Source of the DNA: Glebionis coronaria
Taxonomy: Eukaryota; Streptophyta; Magnoliopsida; Asterales; Asteraceae
Reading direction: 5' to 3'
Length of the DNA: 64,000 nt
Assembly: GCA_025667525.1 (NCBI GenBank)
Contig: CM046877.1
Span: 622,688,262 to 622,752,261 of the forward strand
The position numbers and the translations under genes were made by a program. Positions within the stretch are counted from its first letter, which is position 1; each line of letters opens with the position of its first letter. Shown here piece by piece: positions 11,936 to 22,926 of the stretch. The notes below the pieces were generated by a model. The model ran no database searches. It was not told the DNA's origin and saw only the letters and a list, made by a program, of their open reading frames with translations.

Positions 11936-12075
11936 AGCAAGTTCAAGGGGTATTTGAGTTTTTTTCGACGATCTTTAGTGGATTTAATCTTGAGTTCAAC
12001 CAACACAACACAAATTCTCAACCTTTCTTCACTGCTCGATCAACCGATAATCTTTGAGTCTGTTAAGTGATCACA

Positions 12076-12921
12076 ATGAATCCAAGTTCATTAATGCCTC
12101 AGATGACATCTCTTACGGATATCTCGATCATAACGGGGACTGATAGTCGTCCACCGATGCTTATTAAAGAGGTGTTTGAAGCATGGCAGGGCCGTATGAT
12201 GCAATACTTGAAGGGCAAACCAACATACGGAAGGCTTATGGTCAAATCGATTTTGAATGGTCCACTCGACTATGGTACCATTGTGGCAAATAACGTGTCT
12301 CGACCAAGAGAATATGAAGAACTCACACCGACACAACAACTCATTGCTGATGCTGATGAAAAGGCTCTACAGACACTTCTCCAAGCTCTTCCGCATGATA
12401 TTTATCGTATGGTTAGTCAATATACTGTTGCCAAAGATTTGTGGGAAAGTCTAAAGGTGTTGTTACAAGGTACGTCTCTCACCAAACAGGAAAGGGAGTG
12501 TCAGCTGTATGATCTGTTTGATAGATTCACGTACAGCCCAGGGGAAACACTACACGATTATTACTTCAGATTCACTACTCTAATGAATGATCTGAATGTA
12601 TACAATCTAGTGATTGCTCCATTCCAGGTTAACACCAAGTTCTTGAATACTTTACCTCAAGCTGAATGGGGTGAGTATATTACCGATGTGAAGTTAACCC
12701 GGGATTTGCATAAGTGCAACTTAGATCAAATCTATGCTTTTCTTCAGCAACATGAGAAGCATGTGATTATGCACCGTTCTCCTCGTGGTATGTACCCAGA
12801 TTCCTTAGCTTTGATGGCGAATCAACCAAGCTTGTCACACAACAACACACCTTATATCTTGGGACATCAAGCCTATCATCCATCACCTTATATGACACCA
12901 ACCTTCCCACAATACTCGATT
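12076..12921 (+). CDS. E1 gag, N-terminal half (interrupted by inversion)
   Basis: Copia-type Gag capsid region. Signature pieces are EAWQGRMMQYL, LLQALPHDIYRMV, AKDLWESLKVLLQGTSLT, ERECQLYDLFDRF and VNTKFLNTLPQAEW, typical of the UBN2/gag-polypeptide family of plant copia elements. The start is the ATG at 12076, downstream of the leader array. After residue 282 the natural sequence stops at the inversion point (12921), and the frame runs only 23 codons further into unrelated antisense DNA, ending at 12990. The remaining Gag is on the minus strand (12922-16043). A capsid-like protein truncated at this point would lack the zinc knuckle. Confidence 0.88.
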
Positions 12922-15900
12922 GTTCATGAGTCGAATAATAGTCGCTACTTGAGGGATCTAAGGCAAAAAGATCGTCTAAAATATCCCTAAGAAGATCGAC
13001 ATGCTTAATGGCATTCCTCATATAATCATCATAGGTAACCGGGTTTCTCTTGTGAAGCGGATTCTTATAAAGCACTACTGACTTGGTCGTTGGAGCACTA
13101 GTGGACGGTGCAGAGTCGGTAGCTAAGTTATCAACAACTTCTTGTCGGGTGAGAAGAAGTGTCTCCTTTAACTCAGCCAAAACCATATTTTTGTCTATGA
13201 GCAGGATGTTCAAATCAGAGATTTCCTCGCACTTTTGGTTCAGTTGTTCAACAAAAGATTGTTGTTGTGCCGCATTAAAAGCGAAGCGTTCTTCTAGTGA
13301 ACCATAAAGAGCGGATAATCCCTGTCTTGTCCGATTCATCTCCCCTAGAACAGACGAAAGTCTAATTTCTAAGACTTGGTTTTTAGACTCTACAGCCGCT
13401 AGTTCCATTTTGAGTGTTTCATTTGATGACACATCTCTCTTCAATCTCATTATCTCTTCCTCTAATGTCTTAACAATTGCAATCATCTTGTCACTATTCT
13501 CAACACCGTTTTCACAAACATTTGATATCGAAAGATTCTCATTTTGAGTTTGTTGTTTTAATTCTAAAGATATACAATGTTGTTCTAGTTGATTAAAGCG
13601 TTTTGAAAGTAAATTGTAAGAATCTTGTAGCTTTAAAAACTCAGCGTTAGATTCGTGACAAGACTGATTTTCTACCTCATTTACAGTATCAGCAACATTT
13701 ACAGAGATATCACAAACATCATCACAAATATCATTACAAATATTCACAGCATCACAATTAATCATAGCGGATGTAAGCTCATTCGAATAATTAACATTTA
13801 CAGTAGTAAGCACATCACACGAGATTACTGCGGACAAGAATCGGTCATATTCGGTTAAAATCTTTTCTTTTTCAACTAGTTGTAGTTCGTAAGCTGTGTC
13901 CATTTCATAAAACACTTTTTGAACTTCACCAATTTCAAAAACAAGATTTTCCTTAAGAGATGCAAAAATTCCTTTTAGACTTTCGACAAACGGATTGATC
14001 TCAGTTTTAAACACCTCGTTCATATGTTCGAAAGCCCATTCTCCGGCGTTTAGGCCATTTGAAGTCGTACGTTCCAAAATGACCTTGTCAAAATTAGTAA
14101 AGTATTGATTAATCTCTTGCAAGTTTAACCATACAGTGCTAACAGGTGGAAGATCCTTTGGAATTTCCTTAGGACCTTCCATATTGACAAGTGTAGGAAA
14201 CGTACTAGGGTTTTCTTCATCTAATATGTAGGTTGGTGCTGTTATGAGATCTTTGTCCATATGGAAGCGAATTCTAAAATCCGTTTTTGCAATCTCCTTA
14301 TTCAATTTAAAATAATCACACTCGGGATATTTTGCAGAATTGTATGACCGATCCTCATCAACTAGTTCCTTACTTGTTCGATCACCAGGAAAAACAATCG
14401 GTTCTAAGGCCAATCCTAATTGAGTTGCATTATAAAGTCTAGGACTATGTCTTAAAGCTTGTTTTGCATACCGTGGATTAGGGGGAAGGCCTTTTTGACG
14501 TGATAAGTTAAATTCTCTAAATGAAGCATCAAATAAGTGAACTAGTTGAGAAGCAACGTATTGTCTTAACAGCAAATAATCTAGACTTCTAATCTTATTA
14601 GTGGCATTAATCTCTATTTCATTCTTCTTAGATTCAAGTGATTCAAAATCCGTTTGAAGTTTTTGAAAATTAGTGACCACTAACTCCTTTTCTTTAAGTT
14701 CATTAGACAAATTTGCTCTTAAGTTTTCGATTTCTTGCAAGTGACCCATTTGTTTGTTTCTAAAATGATCATATTCGAGATTAGTTAGAACACTAGACGA
14801 GGGCACTAATTCCAAGGTTTGAACTTTCTCGTTGCTTAAGGTAAGCTCATCAGACAAATTCTTATTCTTAGCTAAGGTTTCTAAGAGTGCAGCATTCATT
14901 TGGCTAAGTAATGTAGCAGGAACCATGACCAAATCTTGTTGAGCAGGAGTAGGCGTTTGCGAAATGGGTCCCGGTTGTGATTCACTCAAAGTCTGGGGAC
15001 TCACATTGATATTGCTATCATTGTTTGTCTCCTCATTTGAAAGACTCACCACCGAAGATTCATTCGAGTCAGCACTCTCTTGCACAACTTGATGTGGTTG
15101 AATACTAGCATCAGTGGTATTATCGGTGGTATTAATAAGTACCTCAGATCTCTTTTCAGGCCCTAAGCTGGAGATAGTTGCCATGAGAGCAGCCTTTGCA
15201 GATTGAAAGTCATCACAGTCGGAGTCATACGCATCAAGATCATCGGCTTGGTAAGCTGCATTCTGTGTAGTGACAACGTCTTGTTCAACAATCCCTGGAT
15301 CAGCAAGAAATGCAAGCTCCTCTTCATCAAGTTCCCTTCCTTGCGCCTGAGCATTTACCAGATAGATCTTTTCTACAAACCACTGTCCATCCCTTCTCCT
15401 CTTGGGTTTCTTACAATCCCTGGACATATGACCCTCTTCCTTGCAGTTGTAGCATGTAATCATTCTCAACTTGCCTGTATTAGCCCGTGGAGGATTGTTG
15501 ACCATTGGAGTAGGAGCAGGATTGATCGTGCGAGCATTGGTTGATGTGGAAGGTCTCCCCTGATATGGTTGAATAGGCTGAACCATGACCCTGCCATTCT
15601 CAATAGTAGCTTGTTGACGAGAATTGGATGAATTCCTCAACTGATTGTTGGTAGGAGCTGATCCTCTGTATCCTCGTTTGCTTAAAGTTCGTGTGAGATA
15701 AGCAGACATAGTAGTTAGCACTTTAACTGGGTCAGCTCCTTGTTGGAATACAGGAACGGGGACTTCCTCATCATCACAATACAGTGCTTGATCTGGATGA
15801 GCTGCATAATCAGTAGAAGGAATACTCATTTGATCAGGATAGCTTGTTGGATATGCTGCATTCTCTTGATAAGAAGAATATGAAGGCTGAGCATAAGGTG

Positions 15901-16043
15901 CAACATTTGCTGGATGAAGTTGTGAAGCATACTGTGGTGTAGGTGCATTGAACCGATATTGTTGCTGATGTGAGGTGGGTGGTTGCGGTAGAATCGAGTA
16001 TTGTGGGAAGGTTGGTGTCATGTAAGGTGATGGATGATAGGCT
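12870..16043. repeat. 3.07-kb inversion bounded by 52-bp inverted repeats
   Basis: The left arm 12870-12921 and right arm 15992-16043 are reverse complements over 52 bp with one mismatch. Both encode the same Gag peptide (SPYMTPTFPQYSI), the left in sense on plus, the right on minus. Gag reads naturally into the left arm and resumes after the right arm on the opposite strand, so 12922-15991 is flipped relative to an intact gag. Confidence 0.92.
12922..16043 (-). CDS. E1 gag, C-terminal part in inverted orientation
   Basis: A long open frame on the minus strand (12767-16390, 1207 codons). Its central residues, about 116-1156, are Gag; its first 115 and last 50 codons are antisense artefacts of the flanking plus-strand genes. 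In order: a Pro/Gln/Tyr-rich stretch, a CCHC zinc knuckle (CYNCKEEGHMSRDC, near 15425-15466), the ELDEEELAFLADPG motif, AYDSDCDDF, a long Ser/Thr-rich and predicted coiled-coil region, and the RNAIKHVDLLRDIL segment near the end. These match the extended Gag of Asteraceae copia elements as I recall it. The frame has no stop over 3.1 kb, so the inversion is recent or neutral. No pol motif follows. Confidence 0.85.
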
Positions 16044-17891
16044 GAGAATGATGAGGATGATGAGGATGATAATGATAAGGATGATGATACTGATGATGAG
16101 GATGATGATGACGATGATGATGATGGCGATGATGGTGGTAATGGTAATGAGGAGAGTGTTCGGGGGAGCAACGGGGATGATAATGAGGATGCTGATGGGG
16201 GTAAACAGCCTGAGAAAGGGGATAAGGCTGCCAGCTCAAAGAAACCTGACAAGTCTGGCACCAAGTCAAAGAAAGATGCAAAAGCAAAGGAAAAATCTAC
16301 ATCCACGGAATCCAGACGATCGAAGTGGCGCCACGATGTGAATGCCACTACAGGGTCATCTATTCCTGGTACATTTATCCATGCATCCATACCTGTTACA
16401 ACTAACCCTGTTAGTTCTATTGTTGTTGCTCCTGTGATTGCAGAATCGGTAACCGAACCTGAAGCTGCACATCACTCACCCATCCATGACACTGCTGAAA
16501 TGCCTGAATCAGAACAAGCAGATGTTCACGTCTCCACTCCTCTGCAACAAAACCCACAATCTACTATTCCTGAACCAAGCACAAGGGACTGGGAGGACAC
16601 GTTGGAGATCGACGAGACTGCTCCACCACAGGCTTGGATCACGGCAGCGGTGCAGTATGACCCGATCACCGACGCCGACAAAGATGTCTTGTATCTTCGT
16701 ATCCGAAGTCCGATTTACTTATGTGCATTTCTTGCTCATGAGTATAAGACTTCGGTTACTCCATCTTTGGTGAAGAAAGTACTGAAGGATAAAAGACTTC
16801 GCGCCAAAACCCGGTTGACCCAAATGGAGTTCGAATATTATGCCGAAGAGATCCTGAAGGCTCTGAATACCGTTCAACGGCCAGGTCTTCATGAATCAGA
16901 AAGAGCTCCACCTCCAATGGATCCTACTCAAGATAATCAGATTGCTCTTGACTTCTTCGTCACCAATGATCTGGTGTATCTACTGAAGGGGTCATCAAAG
17001 TACGCAACCTCCCTGACCTTGCTGAAAGCTGCCAACTGGGGGACAATACCCTTTATCGAGGAAAAGGTAAACCGACTCTGGGTCCCTAAGATAAATCGTA
17101 ATTATGATATGTATGCTGTCATAGGTGCATCTCATTGGGACGAACGAGTCCGAAGGGCGTACAGGGGTTGCTGCTTGGTCAATTCTGGAAGCAATGTTAG
17201 ATCCGACATCCGCATCTCCAGCATCTTAGGAATGAAAACTGAAGCCAAGAATGGCTATTATCATGTGACGGAGATTCGTTTGAAAAGGGAGGATGACAGG
17301 GAATACAAAATCCAGCAGGGAGATTGTTCCATCATTCGCCTTGAGGATATCGAAGATATGCTGCTTCTGATGACCAGAGATCAACTCACACATATTCCTC
17401 GTGAAGACCTCATTGCTTTGAATACAGCACTTCGTATGTTCACACGAAGCGTTGTGATCAAGACACGAGTTGAAGATCTTCAGTTGGGAGTCGAAAGCTA
17501 TCAAAGGAAGCTCAACCTAACTCGTCCAGTGAATAAAGTGCTACCTCAACATGTAGAAAGATGTCCCTATACCGGCATTTCAGTCCCGAATTACGGCATC
17601 TTCTACTTGAACAGTCGAGGTTTAATGAAGTTTATGAGGGTGGGTGAGCTCCATAAGTACAGTGATGGGACTCTTCTACAAGTCAGAGGAAAGTTGGAGC
17701 ATCTGAACTCGGGTGGGACGTTGCCAGAAATGACGGAGGATTGGCATCCAGGTTACCGGCAGATGGCGAAGTATGTCATCAAGAAGATCGACCAGAAGCT
17801 CCGTGAACGTAGATTGATGAGGAGCTTGGAAAGATGTGTGGGTGGTAGACCATATGGAGTGCACTACAGGACACTGCAACGATCCATCTAA
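16041..17891 (+). CDS. E1 extra ORF (Asteraceae retroelement-associated protein)
   Basis: A 616-codon open frame of unknown function, starting right at the inversion edge with no ATG before about 16500 (GTG at 16338), so it was probably once fused in frame to upstream Gag. It has an acidic Asp/Glu run (residues 1-50), a Lys/Ser-rich linker (60-100), a Pro/Thr-rich segment, then a globular region. Conserved motifs recalled from other Asteraceae elements are VEDLQLGVESYQRKLNLTRP and the C-terminal LRERRLMRSLERCVGGR. No RT, integrase, protease or envelope features and no membrane segment are seen. It sits where pol should be. Family identity is from memory; no catalytic role can be assigned. Confidence 0.75.
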   Translation, partial: AENDEDDEDDNDKDDDTDDEDDDDDDDDGDDGGNGNEESVRGSNGDDNEDADGGKQPEKGDKAASSKKPDKSGTKSKKDAKAKEKSTSTESRRSKWRHDVNATTGSSIPGTFIHASIPVTTNPVSSIVVAPVIAESVTEPEAAHHSPIHDTAEMPESEQADVHVSTPLQQNPQSTIPEPSTRDWEDTLEIDETAPPQAWITAAVQYDPITDADKDVLYLRIRSPIYLCAFLAHEYKTSVTPSLVKKVLKDKRLRAKTRLTQMEFEYYAEEILKALNTVQRPGLHESERAPPPMDPTQDNQIALDFFVTNDLVYLLKGSSKYATSLTLLKAANWGTIPFIEEKVNRLWVPKINRNYDMYAVIGASHWDERVRRAYRGCCLVNSGSNVRSDIRISSILGMKTEAKNGYYHVTEIRLKREDDREYKIQQGDCSIIRLEDIEDMLLLMTRDQLTHIPREDLIALNTALRMFTRSVVIKTRVEDLQLGVESYQRKLNLTRPVNKVLPQHVERCPYTGISVPNYGIFYLNSRGLMKFMRVGELHKYSDGTLLQVRGKLEHLNSGGTLPEMTEDWHPGYRQMAKYVIKKIDQKLRERRLMRSLERCVGGRPYGVHYRTLQRSI

Positions 17892-20120
17892 TGGGTCGTA
17901 CATTTCAGGTCACTCTATATTGGTATTATTTGTGAATATGTATATTTGTGAATAATGTGCTTTAATGGCTTGTTGTAGTGTTAAGGTATGATAATTTTTC
18001 AAGAATTTCTCACGAGATTCTAAATCTTTCAAAATATATCATACTAAAGCACTACAACTATCCCTTATTAATTTAAGGGGGAGCAATAACTTGTTCTATG
18101 GCCAAAATCGATTTCATTTTTACCCAAAGACCGGTTAATCCATTCAATATCCCAAATATTAATGGTTAACATTTTGGATAAGGGGAGAAAATGGGATTAA
18201 GGAGACCTAAGTGATACTTGGCTAAAAGATGAAAAAAGACTTAACGATATTCCAACTTAATATGTGCTAAGCACGTGTTAAGGGGGAGCGTTTTTGATGA
18301 ACAAAACACCTAAGGTACAAAACTTTTGATTTCAATATCACAAGTACCTTAAGTGATTTTCAATGATTTTTCATGGTGGCAATTCCTTCCCAAAACACAC
18401 TTAATTCACGACGAATGTGGTGACAAAAGGGTGGTAGGAATAGGTTTAGTCCAATGATTCATCAGAGCCGATGGAATCTTCCCAAGGACAATTCCCTAGA
18501 TAGAATTAGAAGTCCTAGGAAAGATGGAGAAAGAATGTGAACGTAGCTGAATGCCGACCAAGTACTTAAGCTAGCACTGGAACAATCACAACAAGGTGCT
18601 AGTGATGACGTATTGGTAAGCATTGAAGGGGTTGAAGAATGAAAAAGAATTGTAAAGATAAAGGGTGTAAAGAAAGAAGCCCTCCTTACAACTTTAGGCA
18701 GAAACCGGGTCAATACATATGCTATTGAGGTCATTTTTGCTAATGATTCTCGGTACTGAAGAAAGACATCATGGACCCAGTGATGCAATGCACAACCCTT
18801 CCCAGCTAACTCAAATATCTCTCAAAAGGTATTTGTTTTAATCACACGGAGATCAACACGTTATCTATTGGTTTATTCACTCCGAATAGACTGGTATTGA
18901 AAAGGTGGCACTCCTCTCCAGCCATCGCTCACTAAATCAAAACGCACAATCGAGTCTAGAGCCAAGAGATCATCAAAAGTCTCATTAGGACACTTTTCAT
19001 TTATTCCTTGCTTTCTCACACACTGTGAAAAGTAAGAGATTTTCATGAGTCCTACGCAATATTCCTGTAATATTGCCAGAACATCCGAGTAATCCGCAAG
19101 TATTACAATGAAGATGGAAATCCTGCTTGAGCCAACATCAAACAAGCTCATGGTAGGTTACACGTGCGGTTCTTTTAGAACCAATCTTGTGAAAAACTGG
19201 AAGGTAACAATGGTTTAATTCTTAATTGAACTTAAACTCGTTCCAGGCCTCTTCGCATTATCATATGATCTTGCCAGAACACTCAGAGTGATTCTTTATT
19301 GACCACAGTGACGAGTGGAAATCCTTCTAGTGTCAACATCAAACAGCACTTGGTAGGTGACGTGCAAGATTCTTTATGAATTGAGCTCGTGACAACTGGA
19401 AAGCAACGAAGGTGAAAATCTTAATTGAAATTCACTTGTTCCAGGTTTCATGAATCACAAGGATAATTTATCCAAGTGATTCACTCTTTATGTTCGCATT
19501 CAGCTTTGGACGGTCGAATAAAGAGAACGGGTTTACCCGCGAAATCCTGTCAGGAAGTTACTTAATTGAAACTATCCATCACGGGTACGATATCTAATAT
19601 CGTCCAACGGTCTTCACCGACCGGAGGTAAAATGCTACCGAATTAGAATAAAATGTTCAAAGCCATTTTATTCGTGTCGTTGCTGTGTACCTGTTAAAGA
19701 CGGTGGCGTTGCTGTGTACCTGTTGAAGACGGTGGCATTGCTGTGTACCAGTGAAGACGGTGGTGTTGCGGTGTACCTGTAAAAGTCGTTCCCACATGCT
19801 TATGTCTTTTGCAACAAAGTTTAGCAAAAATTCAAGAAAGTACAAGATGAAGTCTTCCGCTGTACCAAACTCTGAAGCTTTCGAGAATTCAACAAAAAGA
19901 CGTAAGTGTGTGGAACATGAAGTCACGAGGAGGCAAAGTTCACAAGAAAGGCAAAGATCGCACGTGAAAGGCCAAAGAACAATGCTCTCAAGTCAAAGCC
20001 AAAAAGATCAAACCAACATATTCACAACAAAAGAAAGAAAAGAAGAAAAGACTACGAGCTAAAGAACGAAGACTTAGTATAGTATGCTAGGTTTAGAACT
20101 TTGTAACGTGGAGTGACCTC
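17892..20120 (+). other. E1 3' non-coding tail
   Basis: No gene. It holds three internal purine tracts resembling polypurine tracts (AAGGGGGAGCAA near 18070, GGGGAGAAAATGG near 18181, AAGGGGGAGCG near 18281). It also holds an imperfect duplication of about 200 bp (19050-19255 and 19260-19450), each copy with TTGCCAGAACA at the start, ACATCAAACA in the middle and TTCCAGG at the end. The same layout is conserved in E2 (45430-47390), which suggests function for RNA packaging or replication in cis. Confidence 0.6.
19677..19795 (+). repeat. Minisatellite in E1 tail, about 30 bp x 4
   Basis: Four imperfect copies of a unit reading roughly GTTGCTGTGTACCTGT plus GAAGACGGTGGC. E2 has only one copy at the corresponding place (about 47043-47075), so the array expanded in E1. 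Confidence 0.85.
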
Positions 20121-20466
20121 CCTTAGGGGGAGATTGTTAGAAATACGTTTTAACGTATATTAGAAGTATCGGTCACTCCACAATAGTATTTATGTTGTAA
20201 TAGCTCGTAGTTAGAAAATAGTCATTAATTGCTTATTAACTTAAGTAAGAACCGGTCCATGGGCTTGTCATGGACCGGCCCAAGCCCAATGTAAGGCTTG
20301 GAGTATAAATACCCCTTTCCACCATGGAAAGGGGTTGGTTGTTGTTTCATTTTGCACTTTCATAGTAATAAAATCATACACATTTTCTCTCACTTTCTCT
20401 CTCTAGTTTCTCTCACTAGAAAACATCAACCCACTTCATAGATTCATAGGTTATCAATATTCTACA
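20121..20466 (+). mobile_element. E1 polypurine tract and 3' LTR
   Basis: CCTTAGGGGGAGAT (PPT, about 20121-20134) immediately precedes the 3' LTR (20135-20466), which begins TGTTAG and ends CTACA before the TSD GTGAG. E2 has the same PPT before its 3' LTR. Confidence 0.93.
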
Positions 20467-20471
20467 GTGAG

Positions 20472-22926
20472 CTTTATAAGCTAGCAACTATCATGTTTAT
20501 GGTTTAGTACATACAAAGAAGGCGATGATGACACTGATTGTGCAGATCACTTTGGCAAGTGTAGTTTGCCACAACCCGTATCTTGGCGGGGCGACCATGT
20601 GGTTGCAGCCATGACGGATTTTGGGTACCACTTACATGCTTCTGCACCTGAGCCTCTAATGCAATCATAAATGCCCTCTAACTTGCGAAATTGTTTTTTT
20701 ATTTCGTGCCTATGTTCTTTCCAAATGGTAAACGCATCCCAATTTTTTTTTTGATGTGTGATCACATTCTGGTAAAGCGGACAGTTGGCGAAACACGATC
20801 ATACTTTAGTTAAACTGAATATATGAAGGTTAGGACTGTTGTAACGCTTATAGTTGATGCCCTATTGCAACACTTTCGGCTGCTTGCGGGATGTGGTATC
20901 GAGACTGCACAAGCACAGGTATAAGTGTTTTAATACACATATGATTGAAATCTTCGTGTGTTCAAAAGAAGCCTGGCGTTTAGCAATGACAGCAACTGCT
21001 ACCAATTTTGGGATTGCATATAAAACATTGCTTATTATTCGGGATAGCATATTTGCATTTTGGGAATTCTATATACGGAATCATTGATTTTTGCTGAGAT
21101 ACATTTAAAAATAATTGCAGGTGAAATGAGTGTTCCAGATGTAATGATAACTTCACTTGAATCAAACTCTTCAAATGCCCCAATGATAATAGAGGTAACT
21201 GCTGATTTCATAGATACTGTTCGACTTTATACTAACGGTTCACATGTTTATAGTTAGTTTCAATGCTACATATATTAATAATTGGTTGTTTTGTACATGT
21301 AGAAAGAAAAGATTCGATCGAGTGGCAAGGACTTGAAAGTCACAACGGCGTTCTCAACAATGATACCCAAAAGAGGCGAGATTGTGGTCAAGCGTGACCA
21401 ACAAATGCAACATCGCTTTCCCTTTTATGGGCTGACATGTTTAGAGGAATATGAAACAAACACGCATGGGAGAAAATTTGATGACTGATAGTTCAGAAGC
21501 TTAAACAACAATACCGTTGTCGAGCAAAAGAGCAACACGGTCTTTTCCTACCATAGCCGACAACATAGAGGTTTGCCTTTACTGCTAAGGATAGCAAACC
21601 GTTTCTTAATACATTATTTAACTGCTGTTTGGTGCATTTAGATAATAGCAATTTGATTTTATAATAGTAAATAACGCCTTTGTAATGTCAGATACTAAAA
21701 TCTCAGTTCGCATTATTTCATCAAGAATCTACTATATAGCCATTTGACAATTACATTAGCAGGAGCGTTGTCACAAACTATAATAACGTTACATATAATT
21801 TGTGGATGTAGCAACATCAGAAGTTAAGGTTGGGAATTACAAGAAGTCGATGTCCGGAGCATAACGGTAAAAGCCACAACATTCACTGGTGCTCAAAATG
21901 TTCTTTAGATAAAAACCCGGGCTGGACGAAGCAATGGGTTCATGAAGAATATTTTTTCCATGATGCAACGATACCGACGGTAAAATGCCCAGGCCCAATC
22001 ATAATAGATGGAAAATATCTTCCAGATAATAGGAGAACATGCGCAACACAAGTGGCTAATTTTGATTGCAGTAAAAATATCCAAAAACAAGTTAAGTGTA
22101 GGAGAAAACAGTCGAAGGTTTCAGATGCGAAGGCATTAAATTAAAAGAAGTGTCGAATATAGCAACAGTTATACCATTTGAGGTAATTTTGTATTTATTT
22201 TTGGATATCATTTCTCTAAACCAGTTTATGGTTAAATTGATGGTCATTCAAATTCTAAGTTGATATTTGTGGTTTAACACCAAGGTTGACCATTTCAACT
22301 TCAAATACATTACGCGTCTCTTGAACTCGACCTACAAGTGCTTAAGTATGAATGAAGGCTTTGTAGAAAATTGTATCTGGTAAACTGTAGAATATTAGTC
22401 TTTTTGGCAAGCGAGAAAGTAGTGGATACTCGCCCGCTTTAAACTATTACAGAACCATGCAAAACATATATGCACGAATATGGTTATTAAAAAGCATAGT
22501 GTACCTCTATACCCCATGGTCTTTCGTAGTCGTAACCCCTACAAATGCCTTCCCGATTTCATCTAGGCCGCATCTCGCTACACGCAAATATTATAAAAAC
22601 ATAATTGAGAAGAAGCCAAGTGGACTACACAAGCTACCATCAGATTTTGCCATAATGGGCACATTCCTTACCTACAAACTAATGAAGTAATGAACATGAT
22701 TAGAAAACTATGTTGTTGCAACAATAATCCTTTTTAAATAACACCTGATGAACTGTACAACCAATTTGATGTATCCTTAAGTATCCTTAAGTATCCTCAA
22801 GTAGCTGATTCAACGAGAAAAGGGATACGTAATCCAAATCGAGCCACTTACTACCTCATTCCACCCTCTAACTTTATAAACATCGCTTGATAATACCCCG
22901 CTGCGGAGCGCGGGCATTAATCCTCG
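20472..22926. other. Helitron H1 right interior, possible captured gene fragments
   Basis: Continuation of H1 beyond E1. An open frame at 21830-22144 (104 aa) contains spaced Cys/His residues (CPEHNGKSHNIHWCSKC) and WTKQWVHEEYF. It looks like an exon from a real protein, but I do not recognise the family. Frames at 21060-21257 and 21300-21488 are also exon-like (a splice-type CAG precedes at 21120). None joins into an intact gene. The segment ends with the Helitron hairpin and CTCG terminus. Confidence 0.4.
20579..20613. repeat. Hairpin repeat in Helitron H1, unit 2
   Basis: Same layout as the unit at 9541: TATCTTGGCGGG, stem GCGACCA / TGGTTGC (one G-T pair), AGCCATG. It is followed by GGATTTTGGGTACC, as in unit 1. 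Confidence 0.75.

Larger units (their letters stand above)
10784..20466 (+). mobile_element. LTR retrotransposon E1: pol-less, copia-type gag plus extra ORF
   Basis: A complete 9.68-kb element with 332-bp LTRs that differ at about one position by eye, perfect TSD GTGAG (10779-10783, 20467-20471), a tRNA-Met-type primer site and a polypurine tract. The interior holds a leader with a TTCCGAATAG array, a gag reading frame interrupted by a 3.07-kb inversion, an extra ORF (16041-17891) and a 2.2-kb non-coding tail. No protease, integrase, RT or RNase H motif was found on either strand, so it must use enzymes made elsewhere. It is the youngest large insertion in the window. Confidence 0.9.
8310..22926 (+). 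mobile_element. Helitron H1 (present in copy 1 only; contains nested LTR element)
   Basis: A 14.6-kb insertion absent from copy 2 and placed exactly between A8309 and the T that starts Helitron HB1. A|T insertion without target duplication is the Helitron hallmark. The right end has a GC-rich hairpin (CCCGCTGCGGAGCGCGGG, about 22898-22915) followed 11 nt later by CTCG then host T. This is one base off the canonical CTRR. The left end is TT rather than TC, followed by a CCCCTTTAAT/CATTAAGGGG inverted repeat. Without the nested element the Helitron is about 4.9 kb. No Rep/helicase was found, so it is non-autonomous. Confidence 0.78.

Noticed and set aside
16018..16287. Minus-strand His/Tyr/Pro-rich frame
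   Set aside because: Antisense of the Asp/Glu-rich GAT/GAG run at the start of the E1 extra ORF.
12767..16390. A single 1207-residue minus-strand protein gene
   Set aside because: Only the middle (about 16043 to 12922) is protein-like. The ends are antisense of the plus-strand gag and extra ORF and the frame exists because of the inversion, so it is annotated as inverted Gag, not as a new gene.
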